16,998 nucleotides of DNA from Amoebophrya sp. AT5.2 (Eukaryota; Sar; Dinophyceae; Syndiniales; Amoebophryaceae): the NCBI GenBank assembly GCA_005223375.1, contig RXOD01004942.1:1-16998 (forward strand), written 5' to 3'. The position numbers were made by a program, and so were the translations under genes. Below are positions 8,680 through 16,998 of the stretch, in pieces (position 1 is the first letter of the stretch; each line of letters starts with the position of its first letter). Below the pieces are notes generated by a model. That model saw only the letters and a list, made by a program, of their open reading frames with translations, ran no database searches and was not told where the DNA came from.

Positions 8680-8955
8680 CTGTGGTATAATACGTATAAC
8701 AATCAGGAGACAGTCAGGGTGGATAGCGAAAAACGGTTGCGAGGTCACCTATTCGTGGCTGTCGAGAGGACCCTCGAGGATGCGAGCGAAAGGCTAAGGC
8801 TCACGCAGGCACATCCACATGCTCAAAAATATTAGAATACTAACATAGACGACGTAGATAGTCCGACGCTGCTGCAAGTGCAAGTTTCAGTGCGTCTCAC
8901 TTCTCTCATATCTCTCAAAGTACTTATTTATTGAGATTGGCCGAAACCGAACGCG
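8680..8955. other. Intergenic; no supported gene
   Basis: This is sequence between the RS-domain gene and the next gene on the minus strand. Just above the first inferred exon there is acceptor-like sequence (TATTATACCACAG on the minus strand, ending at 8680), so a further upstream exon may lie here. No open frame with protein character was seen. Confidence 0.4.
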
Positions 8956-8992
8956 ATAAATTCCGACATTAGAATCTAATGTCGGAATTTAT
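8956..8992. repeat. 37-bp near-perfect palindrome, 22 bp past a stop codon
   Basis: Arms 8956-8973 and 8975-8992 are exact 18-bp reverse complements around one base (8974). The sequence is AT-rich at its ends. It follows the TAG at 9015-9017 of the minus-strand RRM/RS gene, so it would fall in that gene's 3' untranslated region or its 3'-end formation region. Confidence 0.95.
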
Positions 8993-9014
8993 AAATATAT
9001 TTTCACTTTGTTTT

Positions 9015-12000
9015 CTATACCGCTCTAGAAATTAGCTTTACCTGCTCCAATCGCTCCTGGTCGGCCTGTACCTGCTCCTCTTTTGCCTTTACCTGCTCTT
9101 CTTTCGCCTGCATTTCGGCCGCGAACTGCTTTTGCTTTTCTGCAAATCTTGCTTCAAGTATATACTCTTGCTCCTTTCTCAGCTCTTCCATCATTTTTTC
9201 TTTGAGCAAGGCTAAACTTGCCGCTGTCGCTTTCTGTTCGAGCTCGAGGCTGCTCTTCTTCACGGCCCGATTCGCCGCAGGCGACCGAGCTCGAGGCGAG
9301 CCGCGACTACGTGAACGCGAACAGGAGCGGCCGCGCCGTCTCACCTTCTTCTTTTCGTCCAGCTTGCCTGCTTCGGCTGCCTTGAGTACCGCCTTGCCGG
9401 CCTGCTCGCGACGCAGAGAATTCGGGGATCTATTGTTCCGCGGCTTGACGGAGTCGCGCGAGTCAGACCGCCTGCGACCCGGAGAGGGGGAACCTTGCAT
9501 TGTTTGTCGAAGTACTCCTACATCAACAAAGCGACCGAGGGGCAGGTACACTTCAAGAAAGAACACGAGGAGCGACATCATTCACGAATAGCGCTATGTG
9601 TAATCGTAATGAATACGTAACTATACGTACCCGACGAGCGGCGATCTCTTTTAGAAGTCTTCGCCTCGTTCTTCACTGCGCTCTTGCCCTTCGCTGCATC
9701 TATCCTGCGAGCCGGCCGCCGCGATCTGGATCTGCTCCTGCTGCGGCGGGGGACATCGTCCCTTTGGTTTTTGATGTTCGGTTTATTTTTGTCACGGCTG
9801 TCATATCGTGCCTTCTTGGCTGGACGCCCACCTCGGCTCGAAGACCGATCGCTCGCGTGCGAATGCCGAACGTACTCCCGGGGAGGGTCCGTGAGACGGT
9901 CCCGCAGCGACTTTCCGGAAAATCCACCACCTGTGGAGTGCGCAAGACTTGATCATATGTGATTCATCTGATTCTGATTGAGTTCTTCCTGGCAGCACAT
10001 CAGGATAGCGATAGTTCACTCGCTACGAACTTACTCTTACATGATCAACCATGATAGATAGATTGCAAACGTCGGAAACGAGCAATGATGCATCACTTGA
10101 ACAGATCTTGTTGTGGTTGAGATGTATCTGAAGCAAGTCCAGTAACTGGGCGAACCTGTGGCGCTTGCAGTTCCTCCGACGTGTACGGGGAACATATCTG
10201 GACGCCCAGAAACAGCAGAGCGCGGCAATGATTTCCTTTTGCTGTCCGGGCCGCGAGGGTCCGACTTGCGACTGCGATCCGGTTTACGATTATCAGCATC
10301 ACTTTCCTCCGAGCCGTATTTGTACTGGAATTCCGATGATGTCTTTTTCGACTGATTCCCTGCCACTCCCTCGTCTTTGACCGCGGCAGCTCGCACACTC
10401 CGATCCACCGCAGAGCGACACTCGATCGGATTCCGAGGGCTCCCCACTCGCTTTCCACCCTCTCCGCCGCCGCGGCCGCGGCCGACAGATTTACCGGCAC
10501 GGATCGTCTTGTTTTCTCCGTCTCTCCGACGGGCCGCCACGGATTTGCTGCGCCACCGCCCCTCCATCTGCTCAGCGCTAGGGCACTTCGTCGCAACTTC
10601 CTTCGTCGCCGTGGTCGAAATCGCCGACGTGGTCGAAGCTCCTGCCGCGGTCTTCTGGTCTCCTACACCTGCTAGATTGATCTTAATGCTTTTTTTCCGT
10701 TCGTTTTCGAGCGGAGGTGGCGGCTTTGTGGACACGTTCAGGTCCTTGACCGCCGTTTGCAGCTCTTGAAGCGTTTTCGAAGAAACTTGCGTCACATCGT
10801 CGGGCACGGCTGTGGGCTGCGGCGGTCGCTGGTATTCCATCGGCGGCGCGGGCGGTAGCGGGGTTCCGTTTCGCCCGAACATATTTTGCTGCACCCCCAG
10901 CGCGGTGCTGGTGCCCAAGCCCATCATATTTTGCTGCACCCCGAGCGCGGAGCCCAAGCCCACGTCTCGTCTGAGCGCGGTGCTGCCCAAGCCCATCATA
11001 TTTTGCTGCACCCCACCTCCGGCGATTGGATTGTACATCATTCCGGCTCCTAGGATGTTGCCCTGGTGCATCGGCATCGCCGCATTTGCGGGCGATGCCG
11101 CTGCATCCCAAGGGGCCCCGGGCTGTTGGTGTAGAGCGCCCAATGCGTTGAATCCGTATACCCCGCCGGCTTGCTGCACCACTTGCCGAGTGCTTTCGGG
11201 TCCTGCTGCCCCTGCTGTCGGCGTGTTCTGGTTGTCGATTCCGACACCAGGAAACCCTTGTCTGCGACAGATGCCGCGCTTGAAGGGAGGAACATGCTGA
11301 TCCCACTTCCCTGATACTCTCAACGCGTGGTTCATGCGCTGCACGAATACTGCTGTGTTGTTCCGCGCTCCGACCAGGGGACCTTCGCCCAAGACTGTTT
11401 CTTGGATGTCACGCGGCAGGCTGATGAACGTAGACTGAGCGTGAGCATCGATGCTCCAGTCGCTGAAGAACTTCCTCGCCTCCGGCACCAGCATGCTCTC
11501 CAGGGGAATCGCGTTCACCGCGCCGGAAGCCGCTGCGGGTGTCGTGGGTTCCGCGCCCCCGCCCGCCACCTTTACCTTAGTGTCGCTTCTAGCTGTAGTA
11601 CTTGTTCTAGATTCTAGGGGCGGTTCTCTCTCCCGAAGCAACGGCACCACGGGCTTGATGCTCGTACTCGTTTCCGCGCTGGTAGTAGCAGAGGATGTCG
11701 CCGCAGCGGGTGGTCCGCCAAGACCGATTGGCGTGGTCGTGCTGGGGCTGGACCCCGTCGTGGTGTCCGTCGTCGATGAGTGCGTCGTATTCTTGATTTT
11801 TCCATTTTCATCTTCAAGCTCAACCGATACAACCCTGTGCGAATCAGAGCTGGAGCAGGAAGCGTCAGGCGGGATATTTTCAGGAGCGGCGTGCTCGTCG
11901 GATTTTCCGGCTTCATGTTGATCTCTAACGCTAACCATATCCTTACCGGTGTGGCCCGTTCCAGCATGCACTTTTTTTTGTTTCGCATCGATTTCGTCCG

Positions 12001-13496
12001 CCGCAGGATCGTTCGACGGTCTAGCGGCCTCGCTCTGGTAGTGTTCTGGATTTGCGTTTGCACCAACAGGGCTTCTCCCTTTTTGTACGCGTGCGGCAGA
12101 TTGCGCTTCGCTGTGTTCTTGTAAAACTCTTCGTAGATTCTCCTTCTGCGCTTGCCTCGAAGCGGCTTTTTCATCGTCGGCACGCGCGGACTTGACGGCT
12201 GAAGTCCTCGCTTCTTTTAGTTTGCTCCCGATCGGTGGTTCTCTGGCGGGGGTATGCGTCGACGTCCTTCTAACAGCTGGCGAAGACGAAGTTCCGCGCG
12301 CGCCTGTCGCGCCTGCAGCATAATCGACCGGACGGGAAGGACCTGCGACAGAATCAGCAAGCGAGGATGCAGCTGGCGGCCGTGTGTCGATCGGTTTACG
12401 CATTCCGGGGGGCTTCCGCGGTTGTACCCCGAGGGGTCCAGAAGCACAAGGGGGCGCGAGCGGGTCGATTGGAACAAACCCCGGCGTAGCGATTGGCCGG
12501 AATGGATTCGCGCCGACCAGTGCGTTATTCTTGTTCATTCCAATTATAGTTGAAGCAGGCGTGTGCTGGTTTTTTCGGTTGACGTGGCAAGGATTCGCCT
12601 GACCGTCCGGCTGCTTCGCGCACGTGTTCACTTTAATGCGCTGCGTACAAAAAACAGTCTGGTCCAGCCGCGCGATTGCCAAATTTGCCTGAGCAAGAAA
12701 TAAATGGCGGAGTGCGAATAATAATGAAGGAACGCCAACGCTCCCCGTCCCCCCCTGCCCCTACCAAGGAACTTCTTACCTTAGCTGTAGATCCATCTAT
12801 GTAAACTATGACGGTGTTGTTGGTACAACATGTTGACAAACCAAGAAAGTGAGAGTATACCTGTTCCTTCGTCTGTAGCTGTACGAAAGCGTAGGGGACC
12901 GGTGGCATCGCTGTGGTTCCGTCGGGCCACTTGATCTTGACCGAGGACACTTTCCCCTTCACGTTTTCCTCAATATGCGTCTTCAACATCTCCTCCGTGG
13001 CCGAAGCATGCAGCCCACCCACCCAGATTCTCGCGTTTACGTCGTTCGGATCGTAAGCCTGTGGCTCCCCCTTGTTCTGCTGCGGTGCTCCTTCTCGCTG
13101 CTGCTGCTGCTGCTGCTGCTGCGACACTAGGGAATTAGGGAGTGCCTGCTGGCGCTGCGATGGCACTGTTCCTCGTGGAGCACTAGCTCCACTTACTGCC
13201 CCAGCGGTACCGGGGGACGAGAAAGGGGCACCGTGCGAGTTTCCCATGCCGTTCCAGGCTTGTTCTGGAAAGATGCTTCCTTTCCGAGCTGCTCCCCCCG
13301 ACGTACAACTGCTCCGCGGCCTGCTTGTGGTTTGCCTGCTGCTCGTCCTCGTCTGCCTGCTAGTGCCCCCTTTGCCGGTGCCGCCTTTGTAGTTCGAGTT
13401 CCTGCCCCCTTTATTCATGATTTGCACTTCGTTGTGGTCCGTGGCCGGGTTGTCGTTCCATTCATTTCTGTTGCTAAACAAATCGCGATGGTGCAT
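9015..13496 (-). CDS. Large four-exon RRM / RS / coiled-coil protein (about 1,323 aa), RNA-binding
   Basis: Exons are 13496-12861, 12688-10156, 9930-9631 and 9517-9015, joined in frame (phases 0, 1, 1). An RRM spans residues 155-233 with RNP2-like IWVGGL (157-162) and RNP1-like PYAFVQL (201-207). The first intron cuts it cleanly after TKEQ, and exon 2 resumes with ANLAIARLDQTVFCTQ. Q126-Q133 is poly-Q. Residues 615-670 form a conserved-looking helical segment (FFSDWSID ... ARNNTAVFVQRMNHA). A Met/Gln block repeats GVQQNMMGLG. Exons 3 and 4 are RS-rich (PRRSRSRSRRPARR, GRSCSRSRSRGSPRARS). The last 78 residues are a charged coiled coil that recalls ARGLU1 (similarity by eye only). The ATG at 13496 is the first after an in-frame TAG at 13566-13568; an upstream exon is possible. 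The likely role is nuclear pre-mRNA processing. Exons 1 and 2 are firm. The link to exons 3 and 4 uses a weak GTTCGC donor and could instead mark two adjacent genes. Confidence 0.65.
9518..9630 (-). other. Inferred intron 3 of the RRM/RS gene
   Basis: The donor TCGG|GTACGT at 9630 is strong. The acceptor GTTGATGTAG|GAG ends at 9518. A second acceptor, GCAAG|GTT at 9494, also keeps frame and would drop 8 residues. Both give a phase-1 join between two RS-rich exons. Confidence 0.5.
9931..10155 (-). other. Inferred intron 2 of the RRM/RS gene, flanked by an 8-bp direct repeat
   Basis: The donor CCACAG|GTTCGC and acceptor CTCCACAG|GTGG give a phase-1 join. The word CCACAGGT (minus strand) sits on both junctions, at 10154-10161 and 9929-9936. 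Without removal, the exon 2 frame runs on to a TAA at 10037-10039 through unlike, Tyr/Ser-rich sequence. Confidence 0.5.
10880..11014 (-). repeat. In-frame coding repeat, three copies of catattttgctgcacccc
   Basis: The 18-bp word starts at 10880, 10925 and 10997, spaced 45 and 72 bp apart, both multiples of three. It encodes the GVQQNM core of a repeated GVQQNMMGLG-type motif in the large RRM/RS protein. Confidence 0.9.
12689..12860 (-). other. Intron 1 of the RRM/RS gene (172 nt, GT-AG, phase 0)
   Basis: The donor ACAG|GTATAC and acceptor TTGCTCAG|GCA restore a continuous RRM across the junction: FVQLQTKEQ joined to ANLAIARLD. This is the best-supported splice in the window, because the joined protein completes a known fold. 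Either unspliced frame loses it. Confidence 0.85.
13098..13122. repeat. (CTG)8 trinucleotide tract encoding poly-Q on the minus strand
   Basis: Eight CTG units read as CAG on the coding strand and give Q126-Q133 of the RRM/RS protein. The run is pure, so it is likely to vary in length between isolates. Confidence 0.95.
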
Positions 13497-13568
13497 CAAT
13501 GCAGAATTGTCGTGATGATGACGAAGAACCAGAAGATGATGATCACTAGTGTTGAAACTAGAAGTCTA

Positions 13569-15745
13569 CTTAACAGTCGTTGCGTTTTTAGAGACAGCGC
13601 CTCGAGCACAACTATTACTCGTGTTGTTCTCCCAGTCACTTCTACTAGCAGGTGGCAGCGGATTTTTATGATTTTTCTTTTTTTTTGGTTGAGGTAGAGG
13701 TACAGGAAGTACGTCAGGCAGGTGGGAGGTGCGACTGAACTGGGTCCTCCTCTGAGGTTTGATTGATTGATGGATTGATTTGGATTTGCCCAACTGGGGG
13801 TACAACTGGAGGTCGTAATATGAGCATTGGCTTCTCCTTCCTCGCGATCGCGTTAAGGGGCATTGGTAATTTCGTAGCGGTAGACCTAGACGTCTAGCTG
13901 TAAATCAATGTGAAAGCGATACGGTCGGACTCGGTACGGCGCTGAGCAGGACGATCTTCGTGCAAACTAAGAAGATGTACGAAGACTGGTTTCAAAGACG
14001 AGCGCTGGGGCCTTAAGCATTGAGGGATGACGCAGAGGATCGAAGAGGATCATCCTTCTTCTCGTTTATGTGTTTCTCGTGCAGATGAATGTAGGACCGG
14101 TCACGATGGAAATACAGCTAGCGGTTCGCTAGAGGACTCGGAGTAGGTCGAACAACAAAGAAGGAGCCAGAGGCTGAACGAGATTGATTGATTGAAGATT
14201 TTGTTGAACGGACAAAGCAGATGATACGAATCATGACGCAGAGACAGAGACCAAGGCACTAGCCAGCACCACCGAGCGCCACCAGGCACGTCTTAATTGG
14301 GCAGCGCACTAGGGCTTGCCCAGCTCGTTTCGAATTTATCTTCGAAGTTGTAGTTCTCTTTGAACGAACACCGCAGGCGCGTGGCCTTGTTGTTCTACCT
14401 ACAACAGATCGAAATCAGGGTCCCACCTGTCTCGATCTCCGCGGGCGACAGCGGTCTGCCGAATCTACAGCTACGAACAGCATGCTCTTGTTCGTTGTCA
14501 TCAACACCATTGCACGAGCAGGAGCATCTGCTTCACCTACAAACATTGCACCAACTACAGCGGTCCTTCTACTTAATGCTCGTGCGTTCGTAGTTCTTCC
14601 TTTCGACCTCGAGCTCAGCTCCATTTATCTTGTCTTCGCGGAGGCTCCCAACTTGCTGCACCAGCTTCATCCATTTGCGAAAATGAATGTTCATCATCAC
14701 GAATGTCCTCTCAAACCACGAACACGATAGAACAAGCGATAGCTACGACTATAGCTCCTACCTCGACGGCTGCTGCTGCACCTCGTGAAGTACAGAGAAC
14801 TCCGAAATTTAATAGTCGATCCTCACATGTACCTCTTTATCCTGTTGTAGCTAGTTCTGCTGCTGGCGACGTGTCGCAGATTGATAGATAGGTATCATCT
14901 GCAGTGTAGTTGCTGGAAAGCACAACTACAAATATGTTCGCGGAGGCGTTCTTGATGCTAGAAGCCTACGTGGTCAAGGGACAATCTAAATCTATCATAT
15001 AGTGCTAGTGTCCCAATCCACGACCAATATAATCGATCTCTACCGACAGCGGTCGGCGTCCGCGCGTAAAAAATGGTCTCTAGTAGTATAAAAAAAGCAC
15101 ACAAGCACAACTGCTCATCTACTGGTAGTTGTTGAATCAATCTCTTTATTCTACTCTGCTAGCTTTGATATCAGTTGTAAGGATCCATCGAATCAGTCGC
15201 CATATTTGCGTTGGATACGAAAGTTCTCGGATTGGTTTGAAAAAAGCTCAACATGGAAGATTTGGATCCGTTTCTTGGCGCAGGCGCGCCGGCGCTCCTA
15301 TTTGCGTAATGGTAAAAATTCAAAAGCATAAGCAGAACCAGAAGCAAGCCGCTGCTAGTAGTACCGCTTTGCGGGAGGAGGGGCCCACGTCTACCTCTTG
15401 ATTGCTGTCCTCGACTTTGCGATTATCCATCGATCGAGGAGCTCCTGGCTGTAATTGTAATGCTCGGTCTTTTATTTCGATTCACGACCAAGTCCGAGGG
15501 GCGACTAGCGATGGAAGCGTCGTGTATCCGTTTTGGAAAGCCGATAATCGATACAACAGTCACGTATTTCCGTTTCAGAAGATTCATCAGTTGTTCTTGT
15601 TTTCGTGGTCGAAGCCCGATCATTCCGCAGTTGATTCTAAAAACATTCCAAGTGGCGTGATTCTGATAATTGATTCGCAATCGCATCTCCATCAGTCTAG
15701 CAGTCAGTGTATCCGTATCTCTCTGCTTGCTAGAAAATTAGAAAA
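13569..15745. other. Long stretch with no supported gene; simple repeats only
   Basis: There are two GATT/ATTG tetranucleotide tracts, 13761-13781 and 14182-14195. Open frames of 60-115 codons occur on both strands, often several over the same bases, as expected by chance. The most protein-like are a plus-strand frame at 14703-14891 (MSSQTTNTIEQAIATTIAPT start) and a short plus-strand MEDLDPFLGAGAPALLFA near 15253. Neither has a motif, nor a splice pattern I could extend. Confidence 0.45.
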
Positions 15746-16300
15746 TTAATATAGATTCTGTGATGTTGTGGTTGTCTGTGTGTCAGTCAAGTCAATCCGA
15801 TTCGCGACCTCCAGCATCATGATTGAAGATGAAGCCTGATTCAAGGAGTTGAAGTTGATGTCACAACTCGCTTCCAACATACTTATCTCGAGGCGGTCCG
15901 CGCGGCTCCTGTGAGCTGCAAGTGTCTTTAACGCTTTCGCTTTCCGTTCAAGCCACCTCCCGCGACGACACAGGTTCTTGCTGTGAGCCGAACAAGAACT
16001 TCTTCGAGTCCGCTTATGATGTTGATCACCTATAGTTGTAGAAAAGGAATGATGCCGTGGCCATGCGAACGGTTGAAAGAAACTTGTCTGGTCACCAGTG
16101 GTGCGTTGGTTTAACTTCAAGCTGAATGCTGCACAACTTGCGTCGAACGTACAGGCGAAGGGTGTGTAGTATTTTTTGGCATCTATTGAGACACTGCCGC
16201 CATCTGGGTGACGGTTGTGCATGAGCCTGAAGTGCGCGGGTGGGTATAGCGCTCCGAGTGCCGCTGCGCTGCCTCCGCCTCCGCGGGCGCGGCCGTTTGT
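15746..16300 (-). CDS. Hypothetical protein or exon, 184 open codons
   Basis: On the minus strand this frame is open from just after a TAA at 16301-16303 to the TAA at 15746-15748. The first ATG is at about 16222 (MHNRHPDGGSVSIDAKKYY). Upstream of it the frame reads GRARGGGGSAAALGALYPP, so translation or an exon may begin earlier. It is basic and His/Arg-rich in the middle (HHKRTRRSSCSAHSKNLCRR). No domain, signal or membrane segment is evident. The length is longer than expected by chance but not decisively so, and another frame is open for 163 codons across part of it. It may be a downstream exon of the right-edge gene: acceptors near 16270-16285 are in phase with the donor at 16680. Confidence 0.35.
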   Translation of the reverse strand, partial: TNGRARGGGGSAAALGALYPPAHFRLMHNRHPDGGSVSIDAKKYYTPFACTFDASCAAFSLKLNQRTTGDQTSFFQPFAWPRHHSFSTTIGDQHHKRTRRSSCSAHSKNLCRRGRWLERKAKALKTLAAHRSRADRLEISMLEASCDINFNSLNQASSSIMMLEVANRIDLTDTQTTTTSQNLY

Positions 16301-16680
16301 TTATATATATTTTACCAACAACATCATCAAGACCAAGACAAGAATTGTACCCAGCGGCAGCCCACCGGCAGAGCCCCGATCCGATCCGAACAGTCGTGGC
16401 AAAAAAATCATCTTCGTCCTCCGTCCGACGAGAGAACAAAGTGTGCCATAGCCATTGCCCATCCTTTTCCTTGTTATCATGCCACCTGTGCCAATTAAGA
16501 ATCAATTGACGAGAGGCGACTGCGTTCTTTCGTCTGACTCCCCACAAAGAACGACGAAAAATCTGATGAAATAAATGAAGCATTGATCATTCATTTTCAT
16601 GATATTGATAGTACCTAAACCTACCCCTACGTCGTAAGACTAAGAATATTAAAAAAATAAGTACTAACTTAGGTAAGTAC

Positions 16681-16828
16681 CTCGATTGCTTCCTCCCATG
16701 TTGGTGCGTTGCTTGTTATTCTCATTCTTCAAGTTCGATATCTCTCCGCGGTCGGTTGCGCTCCCAGCAGCCCCCGGAGCGCCGCTCCCGTCACCACCTT
16801 CTCCGCCACCCCTCTTCCTAGCATCCAT
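16681..16828 (-). CDS. Possible short Gly-rich first exon
   Basis: An ATG at 16828-16826 opens MDARKRGGGEGGDGSGAP, then GAAGSATDRGEISNLKNENN and KQRTNMGGSNR. It ends at a good donor, CGAG|GTACTTACC (16681/16680), in phase 1. The same frame is open upstream to 16993, but that part looks like the shadow of the Pro-rich frame described next. A further frame (VAEKVVTGAALRGLLGAQ) also reads well over 16735-16818, so the frame is uncertain. Confidence 0.25.
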
Positions 16829-16997
16829 TGAGCCCCCCACAAAAATTATGCTGCGGGCCGGAGGACGACGCGGAGGATCCGGTGGAGCTGGGGCCGCCAG
16901 GTCCGGGGGGTGGCGGCGGTTGCGGGTTGCCTCCAACTTTCTGGAGCACACCGGCACCCGGTGACGCACGCTGCCGGCGCCCCGTGTGGCCACCGGC
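16818..16997 (-). CDS. Partial Pro/Gly/Ser-rich exon cut by the right edge
   Basis: The minus-strand frame from 16997 to a TAG at 16818-16820 reads RRQRASPGAGVLQKVGGNP, then QPPPPPGPGGPSSTGSSASS and SGPQHNFCGGLNGC. Third codon positions are overwhelmingly G or C, unlike the neighbouring frames, which supports real coding. It is either the C-terminal end of a gene that starts beyond the window or an exon with a donor before the TAG. No domain is seen; this is a low-complexity linker. Confidence 0.45.
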   Translation of the reverse strand, partial: AGGHTGRRQRASPGAGVLQKVGGNPQPPPPPGPGGPSSTGSSASSSGPQHNFCGGLNGC

Positions 16998-16998
16998 C

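Noticed and set aside
10093..10596. 167-codon minus-strand frame overlapping the large RRM/RS gene
   Set aside because: It is an alternative frame within exon 2. The main frame carries the RS repeats and continues for over 840 codons.
12780..12815. Possible micro-exon within intron 1 (sequence between CATAG and AAG|GTAAGA)
   Set aside because: Including it either introduces a stop or breaks the RRM. Direct joining of 12861 to 12688 completes the fold.
14415..14730. Overlapping open frames on both strands (69-82 codons)
   Set aside because: Frames on opposite strands look equally plausible, no motif is present, and lengths are within chance.
1..16998. tRNA, rRNA, CRISPR array, bacterial operon signals
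   Set aside because: No cloverleaf with a TΨC-type loop, no rRNA-like core, no regularly spaced repeats, and no Shine-Dalgarno-spaced genes were seen.

Overview
The window looks like nuclear DNA from a eukaryotic microbe. The genes are split by GT-AG introns, the proteins are rich in Arg-Ser repeats, poly-Q, Gly and Ala, there is a LINE-type reverse transcriptase, and there are no ribosome binding sites or operons. Every gene I can support well lies on the minus strand. One-directional gene runs with RS-rich RNA-binding proteins and LINE debris fit an alveolate of the dinoflagellate/syndinian/perkinsid kind, but no sequence here proves that. The standard code appears to be used: the 1,100-codon reverse transcriptase frame has no TAA, TAG or TGA.

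Layout, left to right. 1-3300 (minus) is an uninterrupted non-LTR retrotransposon polyprotein that runs off the left edge, with all three catalytic aspartates present and two zinc-finger-like clusters near its C-terminus. 3301-4200 is its upstream region, with broken short frames and a (TG)8 tract. 4216-4503 is a partial, rearranged copy of the RS exon found at 7236-7545. 4918-5505 holds weak exon candidates, one of them RRM-like. 6227-8679 is a multi-exon RS-domain gene, with introns inferred from frame and splice-site matches. 8956-8992 is a near-perfect 37-bp palindrome.

9015-13496 (minus) is the best host gene. Four exons join in frame into about 1,323 residues: an RRM split by a 172-nt intron, poly-Q, a repeated GVQQNMMGLG block, a helical segment, RS-rich stretches and a charged coiled-coil tail. 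13569-15745 shows no gene I can support. 15746-16300 is an open frame of 184 codons with no recognisable family, and the right edge carries part of a Pro/Gly/Ser-rich exon.

Both main host genes look like nuclear RNA-processing factors (RRM plus RS domains). The LINE could have supplied the machinery for the nearby permuted duplicate. All exon joins were worked out by eye from reading frame and splice-site consensus; no transcript data were available.
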